Shown here one piece after another: positions 1 through 5,224 of a stretch of DNA of 11,981 nt. How positions within the stretch are numbered: the stretch's first letter is position 1; each line of letters begins with the position of its first letter. The stretch spans positions 1 through 11,981 of the forward strand of contig JBFXFK010000150.1 of the NCBI GenBank assembly GCA_050179135.1, in the 5' to 3' direction. Source of the DNA: UBA4064 sp050179135. GTDB taxonomy: Bacteria > Desulfobacterota > Desulfobacteria > Desulfobacterales > Desulfatirhabdiaceae. The notes beneath the pieces are model-generated. The model did not search any database and was not told where the DNA came from. It saw only the letters and a program-made list of their open reading frames with translations. The position numbers were made by a program, and so were the translations under genes.

Positions 1-816
1 GACCGCATCCATGATTGCCGATTCGGATACCGTGACCATGTCGTGAACATATTCCAGAACCAGTGGAAATGTCAGTTTCCCCAGGGAATGGGTCCGGGTG
101 CCATCCGCAATGGTCCGGGGATTATTAACCGTTTGCAGGGTTTTGGTATGAAATGACCGTGTCGCATCATCGGCCAGATCCGGTTCAACCCCGATGACCC
201 GGCAGGCGCCATCCATTGCCCGGGCGGCAATGGCGGATCCGCTCAAGAGACCTCCCCCCCCGCAGGGAACCAGAAGCATATCCAGGGTTTTCAGCTCTCG
301 AAACATTTCCAGGGCCGCAGTCCCCTGACCCGTGATCACATCCGGATGATCGAACGGCGGAATCAGGGTGCATCCGTGTTCAGCCGCCAGCTTTCTGGCC
401 ACGTCTTCCCGTGTGGTGATGTCCGGATCATATCCCACAACGGTTGCCCCATACCCTTCGGTTGCCGCCCGCTTTGTCACGGGCGCATCATCCGGCATGA
501 CCACAATGGTTTTTATGTTCAACAATTGCCCCACCAATGCCACAGCCTGGGCATGGTTACCGGATGAAAAGGTGATGACGCCGGCCTGTTTTTCCGAATC
601 CGAAAGCCTGGAAATGGCATGGAATGCCCCCCTGAACTTGAAGGCGCCAATGCGCTGGAAATTTTCACACTTGCAATAGATATCGGCCCCCACCATCCGG
701 TTGAGCGTTCGGGAGGTCAGGATTGGCGTGATATGGGCATGGCCTTTCAGAATCGCTTCCGCTTCCAGAACATGGTTGAACCATCGGGCATGGGATAGAT
801 CGATCGGGGGAGACAT
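1..816 (-). CDS. PLP-dependent serine/threonine-type ammonia-lyase, 3' end missing
   Basis: This is a fold-type II pyridoxal-phosphate enzyme of the threonine dehydratase / serine racemase / threo-3-hydroxyaspartate ammonia-lyase group, which eliminates ammonia from beta-hydroxy amino acids to give 2-oxo acids. The frame is open for 272 codons from ATG at 816 to the window edge, so the C-terminus is missing. The start is set by AGGAG five bases upstream. Visible motifs are KCENFQRIGAFKFRGA around residues 49-64 with the Schiff-base lysine at K60, the substrate loop SSGNHAQA at 84-91, and the PLP-phosphate glycine loop GGGGLLSG at 186-193. The visible part shows no C-terminal ACT regulatory domain, but the end cannot be seen. 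The GAFKFRGA form, rather than GSFKIRGA, resembles my recollection of yeast SRY1-type hydroxyaspartate ammonia-lyases more than TdcB/IlvA. Class is confident; exact substrate is not. Confidence 0.9.
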   Translation of the reverse strand, partial: MSPPIDLSHARWFNHVLEAEAILKGHAHITPILTSRTLNRMVGADIYCKCENFQRIGAFKFRGAFHAISRLSDSEKQAGVITFSSGNHAQAVALVGQLLNIKTIVVMPDDAPVTKRAATEGYGATVVGYDPDITTREDVARKLAAEHGCTLIPPFDHPDVITGQGTAALEMFRELKTLDMLLVPCGGGGLLSGSAIAARAMDGACRVIGVEPDLADDATRSFHTKTLQTVNNPRTIADGTRTHSLGKLTFPLVLEYVHDMVTVSESAIMDAV

Positions 817-860
817 GGCCGCTCCTGTGAAAACTGAATTTTGAAGAATGAACATGAAAT

Positions 861-897
861 AAAAAAGGGAATAATCCTGGCGGACTATCCCCTTTTT
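861..897 (-). terminator. Hairpin terminator after the 107-residue gene
   Basis: Read on the minus strand, an A-rich/G-rich arm pairs with CCCTTTTTT. Eight base pairs (AAAAAGGG with CCCTTTTT) plus an inner ATA/TAT are separated by one mismatch, and a T-run follows. It lies 43 bases after the stop of the gene at 941-1264 and about 45 bases before the ammonia-lyase start, so it should end the upstream transcript. The flanking A- and T-runs make it nearly symmetric, so it could also work on the plus strand. No separate promoter for the lyase is obvious in 817-860; read-through past this hairpin may feed that gene. Confidence 0.65.
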
Positions 898-940
898 CAG
901 TTTCTGGTCTGCATAAACCGTGTTGCAGGATATTAAAACC

Positions 941-1264
941 CTATCTCTGGGCTGATCGGGGGGCCTTTCCTGCCAGAGGATTGTAGATCTTCATGATGGC
1001 AAACTTCATGACGTCGATGGTTTTCATATTGCAGATGATATCAAAAACGGTTTTTTCCGCCGCTTCGGGAAGAACACATGCATTGTTGGCGTCAAATGGC
1101 ATATCCGGAAAGCCTTTGGCCATTTTTTTCTGTTCCTTCTCCGACACCTTGACCTGAATGGCTTTTTTGCCATCGACTTCCTTGATGTCGCCTGAGAGAC
1201 CAACACTGGTAAGTTTTTGAATTTTTTCGTCATCCAGGAAAATATTGATGAAATATTCTGCCAT
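941..1264 (-). CDS. Unrecognised 107-residue protein
   Basis: I do not recognise a family. The frame is supported by a textbook ribosome-binding site (AGGAGGAG, 7 bases between GGAGG and ATG at 1264), a TAG stop at 941, and a hairpin terminator just downstream. There is no signal peptide, clear membrane segment or zinc-binding cysteine set. The start MAEYFINIF reads as a beta strand. Residues about 35-50 are Lys/Glu/Gln-rich (KVSEKEQKKMAKG) and probably helical. The two cysteines (C63 in ACVLP, C78 in IICNM) are isolated. The Pro/Arg-rich tail (about residues 97-107) looks disordered. The protein is probably small, soluble and cytoplasmic. A promoter at 1431-1459 points toward it across the assembly gap, so either it is the first gene of that transcript or another gene is hidden in the gap. 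Confidence 0.75.
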   Translation of the reverse strand: MAEYFINIFLDDEKIQKLTSVGLSGDIKEVDGKKAIQVKVSEKEQKKMAKGFPDMPFDANNACVLPEAAEKTVFDIICNMKTIDVMKFAIMKIYNPLAGKAPRSAQR

Positions 1265-1310
1265 AAGTGCTCCTCCTGTAAATTGGATAAAAAATAAACA
1301 GACACCCTGA

Positions 1311-1410
1311 NNNNNNNNNNNNNNNNNNNNNNNNNNNNNNNNNNNNNNNNNNNNNNNNNNNNNNNNNNNNNNNNNNNNNNNNNNNNNNNNNNNNNNNNNN
1401 NNNNNNNNNN
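1311..1410. other. Assembly gap (100 N)
   Basis: Exactly 100 consecutive unknown bases. A round number like this is usually a scaffolding placeholder, so the true distance between the two flanks is unknown and the joint itself is only as good as the scaffold. Genes may be missing here. Confidence 0.97.
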
Positions 1411-1430
1411 TTATTTCATGAATGCTGTTT

Positions 1431-1459
1431 CTTATATTATGTCAATCCGGTTCTGTCAA
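1431..1459 (-). promoter_or_regulatory. Sigma70-type promoter reading into the gap
   Basis: On the minus strand there is a perfect -35 TTGACA (1454-1459), a 17-base spacer and a -10 TATAAG (1431-1436). A second TTGACA (1440-1445) lies inside the spacer, 14 bases on from the first. The site sits about 20 bases after the stop of the SPFH gene at 1482-3269 and would start a new transcript toward the gap and the gene at 941-1264. No terminator hairpin is visible between 1460 and 1481, so SPFH transcripts may also run through here. Confidence 0.6.
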
Positions 1460-1481
1460 GAGAGGATACACCGGGCAATCA

Positions 1482-3269
1482 TCATGGCTGTCCGGATTGC
1501 CTTTCCGGAAGCGTTTGCCCGAATTGCACGCCAGCCCCCAGATCGCTCAGGCGGGGATTTTTGAGATCTGTCCACAGGGTCCCTTCACCGGCATGCAGGA
1601 TGGTTACCCGAATATCGGGATTTAATTTTTCAGCCACATCCAGTTGGGTAAACGCCGCTGCATCCCCCATGGCCTGAACCCGCATCTGGAAACCGCGCGC
1701 TTTTTCGCCCTGAACCAGACGGGTGGACTGGGCATGAGCCTCCCCCAGTTGTCGGGTAATACCGGCGTTGACCTTGGCCGTATCCTGGCGGATGGACGCC
1801 ACCTGCCGATTGGTTTCAGCCTGAATTTCCGCCACTTCCCGGTCTTGGGCAGCCCGGATTTCAGCGGTCATTTTGGTGGTTTCCTGAAGGACTTCCTGGC
1901 GGCGCTGATCCACCAGGCTTTCCACGGTATTCAATTCCGCCAGCATCCGCGCCGTGTTCTGACGCTCCTGATTGGTCAGATCCTGTTCAACGGCCAGCGC
2001 TGTCAACTGAATCGGTCGTAAAATATCCTGTGGAACGCTGACATGGCGAATGAGCGCATTGTGAACCACAATTTTTTTCTCTCCCAATACCTGCGCCAGG
2101 GCTTCGGTCAGCTCGTTCTGGAATTTTTCCCGGCCTTCTCCCACAATAAATTCCTTGGCCCCGTAATTGGACCCTTTCAATCGGGAAATGGACAGAATCT
2201 GCGGCATGATGATCTTGTCCACAACTGCTGGCAAATCCCCATAGTTTTTGAATATTTCAGCGATCTGTGACGGCAGGAATTCAAATTCCACGGTCATATC
2301 CAGCCGGATCTCGAATCCATCCCGGGACGGAAATTCGACATAAGGCACCAGCGAGGCCGTGACAAGGGCCTCATTGCTGACCTTGGTCCGCTGGGGAGGT
2401 ACCGGCTTTCCCGCCACTGCCGGATCCATGGCCTGTTTGTCCTTTGTGGGGCCGGCAGCAGGCGCCCGGGGAGCGCGTCTGGACTGGCTGTCGGATTTGG
2501 CTTCCTGTTTTTCGATATAGTCCAGGCGCTTTTCCTGTTGGCGCTGAAGCGCGCTGCTGGCCAGCTCCTGCATGGCCACATTCTGGGTCTCCATTTGTCC
2601 TTTGGTCAGGACTTCCCCGCCATCCATGCCGGTAAGGGAAACCTGATTCAACCCAACTTCCAGCACATCGGTTTTATACTCGAAGGGATTGAGATAGTAC
2701 AGACCAGGCTGGAGCACCTCCCGACGAACCCCTTTCTGATTGGGTCCGGCAAATGCGCCTTCATGGATCTGGGTTCCGGACAGAGACGTAACCACCCCAA
2801 CATATCCAATGGGGATGCTGATGGCATCGATCATCTCGATATGATATCCAACCGGATTGAGCCGGTATTTTCCGGGTCCCAGGGTTTTGCGCCAGATTCC
2901 TTTCTGACCCTCGTTCGCCAAAAATTCTCCGGATGGCAAATCCTGCCCCAACTTGGACGTCACCACACCCGCCTTCCCGGATGGAATTTTCAGGATGGGG
3001 ACAATCCGCCAGTCATGGGTCAGTGGATTCAAAAAATAGCGGCCTTCCGGTAACGGCATTTCCTGGATGCCTTTTTGACCCGGTTTGGCCAGCATTTGCC
3101 CGGGTTCCAGCGATGCCCCGGTTTTGGCCGTAACAATGGCCATAAAATCCGGCGGGATATATATCCGGCAAAAAAACCAGGTCCAGATTCCATAGGCAAT
3201 CAGCAAAAAAAAGGCTGCTCCAGCCAGTTTTATAATCCGGTTGCGAGTGACAGGCGTATCGGTTGTCAT
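1482..3269 (-). CDS. Membrane-anchored SPFH/band-7 protein B with three vault-like repeats
   Basis: 595 residues. A short basic N-terminus precedes one membrane segment (about residues 13-33) ending in WTWFFCRI. Three tandem repeats follow, beginning at I38, I95 and I152 (IPPDFMAIV, IPSGKAGVV, IPIGYVGVV), each with a QKG core (65, 122, 178) and a G-x-Y-x-x-N-P strand (NP at 81, 138, 194). An SPFH core covers roughly 205-425, then a Glu/Gln/Arg-rich coiled coil (about 430-530) and a tail with NPDIRVTIL. Residues about 219-310 are a charged, then Pro/Ala-rich insertion inside the SPFH core that its paralogue lacks. Members of this superfamily (HflK/HflC, prohibitin, flotillin, stomatin) form ring- or cage-like membrane scaffolds. 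The start overlaps the upstream paralogue's stop by 4 bases (ATGA) and has a perfect GGAGGTGA site. By positive-inside reasoning the C-terminal body is extracytoplasmic. Partner and substrate unknown. Confidence 0.88.
   Translation of the reverse strand: MTTDTPVTRNRIIKLAGAAFFLLIAYGIWTWFFCRIYIPPDFMAIVTAKTGASLEPGQMLAKPGQKGIQEMPLPEGRYFLNPLTHDWRIVPILKIPSGKAGVVTSKLGQDLPSGEFLANEGQKGIWRKTLGPGKYRLNPVGYHIEMIDAISIPIGYVGVVTSLSGTQIHEGAFAGPNQKGVRREVLQPGLYYLNPFEYKTDVLEVGLNQVSLTGMDGGEVLTKGQMETQNVAMQELASSALQRQQEKRLDYIEKQEAKSDSQSRRAPRAPAAGPTKDKQAMDPAVAGKPVPPQRTKVSNEALVTASLVPYVEFPSRDGFEIRLDMTVEFEFLPSQIAEIFKNYGDLPAVVDKIIMPQILSISRLKGSNYGAKEFIVGEGREKFQNELTEALAQVLGEKKIVVHNALIRHVSVPQDILRPIQLTALAVEQDLTNQERQNTARMLAELNTVESLVDQRRQEVLQETTKMTAEIRAAQDREVAEIQAETNRQVASIRQDTAKVNAGITRQLGEAHAQSTRLVQGEKARGFQMRVQAMGDAAAFTQLDVAEKLNPDIRVTILHAGEGTLWTDLKNPRLSDLGAGVQFGQTLPERQSGQP
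2655..3158 (-). repeat. Three 57-residue coding repeats in SPFH protein B
   Basis: Residues 38-205 of protein B hold three units. Unit starts are 57 and 57 residues apart; QKG cores are 57 and 56 apart; NP dipeptides are 57 and 56 apart. Consensus order per unit: I-P-x-G-x-x-G-V-V strand, a G about 10 residues on, then G-Q-K-G, then L-x-P-G-x-Y-x-x-N-P, then a hydrophobic strand leading into the next unit. The similarity is clear in protein; I saw no long identical DNA stretches, so the duplication looks old. Confidence 0.85.
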
Positions 3270-4834
3270 TTTTTCACCTCCCCGGTTGATTTTGCCGGTG
3301 TCGGCAATATCGATGGGCCCAGGCCCTGGGGCTGATCACTGGTCAGGATGGTGTCAATCTGCGGGGCCAGACGGGTCTGAAACACATAACGGGCCAGATT
3401 GTCGCCCCCGCCAAAGGCCTTTGCCCGGTCTGCCAGGACCTCGGCTTCGGCCTGGTTTTGCATCTGAATCACATCTTTTTCCGCCTGGGCCGCCACAACA
3501 ATTGCACCGGCCTTGGCCGCTGCCGCCTGCTGGTCGATTCTGGCCACTTCCAGTTCCTGTTTTGCCCCGACCAGATCAACGGCCATGCGCTGCCGGGCTT
3601 CGATAACCGCTTTCAGCTTTTGTGTTTCGGCAGCCACTTTCGCGCTGTTTTGCTTGGCCAGCATTTCCTGTCGAACCAGTTCGGCCTTGGATTTGGACTG
3701 CTGGATTTGCTGATGGTATTTGCGCGCTTCCTGCACCGCGATTTCCCGATCCCGGATGACTGCCGCAATTTCATCCGGGGGAATGATATTGCGGATCAGT
3801 ACCGAGTTGACCGACATTCCCCAGGGCTGGCAGGTTTGGAGCAGGTGCTTTTCCAGATTGTTTTCAAACTGCTGCCGACTTTCACCGACAATAAAATCAA
3901 CTGCCCGTTTCTTGCTGCCCTCGATACGACTGTAGCCACGGGCCCGGGGCAGAATGATTTTTTGAACGATGTCCCCGATATCTCCCACCCGATGGGTCAG
4001 CCTGGCGGCATCCTGGCGCATGATGTTGAATTCGATGGTGCCTTCGACCCGCACGTCGAATCCATCCTGTGTCAGAAAACTGATGGCGTCGTTGCCGCTC
4101 ATTTCAAAGCGCTGGCTTTGCAGATTGACTTCCACCACATTGACAATGAATGGATTGAGATAGTAGGTTCCCGGATCGAGCACCCGGCTCTGGGTCCCTT
4201 TCTGCTGTTCCATGACCAGAAACTCGTCCGTCACCGTGGTCTTTTCGACCTGCTGAAAAATGTCCTGACCCACCAGCGAGACCACCACCCCGACGTGTCC
4301 CGGTCGAATACTGACCGCATCCACAACCTGCACGGCATAGGCATAGGGGTTGATTCGATATTTGCCGGGTCGCAGCACTTCGGCCACGATACCCTTTTGC
4401 CCGTCTTCGGCAATAATGGTTCCGGTCGGCAGATCTTCCCCATACAGCCGCACCAGAACCCCCAGTTTGCCAGCCGGAATATCCGTCACCCGGCTCAGGC
4501 GCCAGCTCCAGATATAGGGGTTGCGAAAATAGCGGCCTTCCGGAAGCACCGCCAGTTGAATCCCTTTCTGACCGGGTTTATCGGCCAGAATCTGACTGGC
4601 CGGCAGGGGGTCGCCGGTTTTTCGGATCAAAATGGCGATCCTGTCGTTTTCGGGTTCGATGCGACAGAAAAACCAGACCCAGGAACCCAACAGAAACAAA
4701 CACAGGACAGGCAAAATGATCAGGAATTTGGGTTTGGACCAGTTTGACCAGAATCGGGGTATTTTCTGAATGGTGAACAATCGGGAAAGCTTTTTTTTGG
4801 GCGACAGCTTGATCAGATCTTTGGGTTCATTCAT
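3266..4834 (-). CDS. Membrane-anchored SPFH/band-7 protein A with three vault-like repeats
   Basis: 522 residues from ATG at 4834. A GTG three codons earlier is also in frame, but it lies inside the Shine-Dalgarno sequence and is rejected. A basic cytoplasmic N-terminus (KKK, many K/R, residues 1-37) precedes one membrane segment (about 38-56) that ends in WVWFFCRI, the same border as in paralogue B. Three repeats follow: unit 1 begins near residue 60, units 2 and 3 at I119 and I176. QKG cores fall at 89, 146 and 211; NP at 105, 162 and 227. Unit 3 carries about 8 extra residues. The SPFH core (about 235-360) contains DGFDVRVEGTIEFNI, and an Ala/Gln/Lys-rich coiled coil (about 360-472) leads to a tail with LAPQIDTIL, as in flotillin-like proteins. 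It is the first gene of the SPFH pair. The tandem two-gene arrangement and inferred N-in topology recall HflK/HflC, but no protease or NfeD gene is visible. SPFH assignment is confident; function is not known. Confidence 0.9.
   Translation of the reverse strand: MNEPKDLIKLSPKKKLSRLFTIQKIPRFWSNWSKPKFLIILPVLCLFLLGSWVWFFCRIEPENDRIAILIRKTGDPLPASQILADKPGQKGIQLAVLPEGRYFRNPYIWSWRLSRVTDIPAGKLGVLVRLYGEDLPTGTIIAEDGQKGIVAEVLRPGKYRINPYAYAVQVVDAVSIRPGHVGVVVSLVGQDIFQQVEKTTVTDEFLVMEQQKGTQSRVLDPGTYYLNPFIVNVVEVNLQSQRFEMSGNDAISFLTQDGFDVRVEGTIEFNIMRQDAARLTHRVGDIGDIVQKIILPRARGYSRIEGSKKRAVDFIVGESRQQFENNLEKHLLQTCQPWGMSVNSVLIRNIIPPDEIAAVIRDREIAVQEARKYHQQIQQSKSKAELVRQEMLAKQNSAKVAAETQKLKAVIEARQRMAVDLVGAKQELEVARIDQQAAAAKAGAIVVAAQAEKDVIQMQNQAEAEVLADRAKAFGGGDNLARYVFQTRLAPQIDTILTSDQPQGLGPSILPTPAKSTGEVKK
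3274..3281 (-). promoter_or_regulatory. Strong ribosome-binding site for SPFH protein B
   Basis: GGAGGTGA, complementary to the 16S rRNA 3' end, lies with 7 bases between GGAGG and the ATG at 3269. It sits inside the last codons of the upstream SPFH gene, so protein B can be made by fresh initiation as well as by coupling, consistent with the two proteins being needed in comparable amounts. Confidence 0.8.
4127..4657 (-). repeat. Three 57-65-residue coding repeats in SPFH protein A
   Basis: Residues about 60-236 of protein A. QKG cores are 57 and 65 residues apart, and NP dipeptides likewise 57 and 65. The third unit therefore has an 8-residue insertion (within QVEKTTVTDEF) that the third unit of protein B lacks. 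Otherwise the unit pattern is the same as in protein B, so the triplication predates the gene duplication that made the pair. Confidence 0.85.
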
Positions 4835-4838
4835 CGTG

Positions 4839-4847
4839 ATCACCTCC
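4839..4847 (-). promoter_or_regulatory. Ribosome-binding site deciding the start of SPFH protein A
   Basis: GGAGGTGAT is a full anti-Shine-Dalgarno match with 8 bases between GGAGG and ATG at 4834. The alternative GTG start at 4843 is formed by bases of this same site, so it cannot use it. Confidence 0.8.
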
Positions 4848-4992
4848 GGGGAAAAAGGTTCCGGGTGGGCAGAGAACTTGCAATAGAAGATCAGATATCA
4901 GAGGCGGTCAGGAAAAACAAGTATTGAATATTGAAGTGGATACGTTGAAATCGAGGCTGTCATGACCGGTACGTTTTTCAACCTTCACAAAC

Positions 4993-5035
4993 AAAAAAGC
5001 CCTTATGGAAGCATTTTCCATAAAGGCTTTTTTTT
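4993..5035 (-). terminator. Strong hairpin terminator of the tRNA-Leu gene
   Basis: The arms AAAAAAGCC-x-TTATGGAA (4993-5010) and TTCCATAA-x-GGCTTTTTT (from 5016) pair over about 17 bp with one C/A mismatch and a 5-base loop. On the minus strand it begins 4 bases after the tRNA CCA end and finishes in a T-run. It is close to symmetric and could terminate on either strand. It separates the tRNA transcript from the SPFH pair on the same strand, which therefore needs its own promoter in 4848-4992; I found no convincing one there. Confidence 0.85.
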
Positions 5036-5039
5036 GGAG

Positions 5040-5126
5040 TGGTGCCGAAGGGGAGGCTCGAACTCCCATGAAGGCTCCTTCACTAGACCCTGAACCTAGC
5101 GCGTCTACCAGTTCCGCCACTTCGGC
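5040..5126 (-). tRNA. tRNA-Leu, anticodon CAG, CCA encoded
   Basis: 87 nt including CCA. The acceptor stem GCCGAAG/CTTCGGC is perfect, followed by discriminator A and encoded CCA. The D-arm region holds AACTGGTAGAC. The anticodon stem CTAGG/TCTAG (last pair G-U) closes the loop TTCAGGG with anticodon CAG, reading CUG codons. A long class II variable arm (TGAAG-GAGC-CTTCA) and the T-arm GGGAG-TTCGAGC-CTCCC complete a regular leucine tRNA, very like E. coli tRNA-Leu(CAG). It has its own promoter (5168-5196) and terminator (4993-5035), so it is a single-gene unit. The short open frame crossing it is not a gene. Confidence 0.97.
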
Positions 5127-5144
5127 ATAAAACAAAAAAGAAGA

Positions 5145-5173
5145 TTGCTTTAAAAACAATTTCGTTCTAAATA
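5145..5173 (+). promoter_or_regulatory. Putative promoter of the ribF operon
   Basis: Plus strand: -35 TTGCTT (5145-5150), 17-base spacer, -10 TAAATA (5168-5173). The -10 occupies exactly the same six base pairs as the -10 of the opposing tRNA promoter. A start near 5180 gives a leader of about 45 bases to the preferred ribF ATG at 5225. The -35 is imperfect, so this is the weaker of the two. Confidence 0.45.
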
Positions 5174-5196
5174 CATATGTTTTAATTTGTTGTCAA
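5168..5196 (-). promoter_or_regulatory. Promoter of tRNA-Leu
   Basis: Minus strand: perfect -35 TTGACA (5191-5196), 17-base spacer, -10 TATTTA (5168-5173). Transcription would begin near 5161, leaving a 5' leader of about 35 bases to be trimmed before the tRNA. The surroundings are strongly AT-rich, as in efficient stable-RNA promoters. Confidence 0.65.
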
Positions 5197-5224
5197 GATG
5201 ATAATTCAGGACAAGACACCATTC

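Noticed and set aside
3458..4747. A 429-residue open frame on the plus strand, antisense to SPFH protein A
   Set aside because: It mirrors the codon pattern of the real gene, is rich in His/Gln/Phe with no recognisable domain, has no ribosome-binding site, and lies wholly over a well-supported gene.
1482..4834. The SPFH pair as HflK and HflC
   Set aside because: HflK/HflC lack the three tandem 57-residue repeats, and no ftsH, hflX or purA-type neighbour is present. Only the general two-gene SPFH layout is shared.
4835..4843. GTG at 4843 as the start of SPFH protein A
   Set aside because: The GTG is part of the GGAGGTGAT ribosome-binding site itself; ATG at 4834 has ideal spacing.
4848..4992. 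A promoter for the SPFH pair (for example TTGTTT-N17-TATCTG on the minus strand)
   Set aside because: Only three of six bases match in each box. A promoter is expected here, but none is convincing; an alternative sigma factor may be used.
4908..5159. An 83-residue open frame on the minus strand between the SPFH pair and ribF
   Set aside because: It crosses the tRNA-Leu gene and its terminator; the middle of the putative protein is just translated tRNA.
5198..5224. ATG at 5198 as the ribF start
   Set aside because: No Shine-Dalgarno sequence lies before it, it would be only about 18 bases from the predicted transcript start, and the product would be longer than typical RibF. Not fully excluded, because the AGGA before 5225 is also far from ideal.
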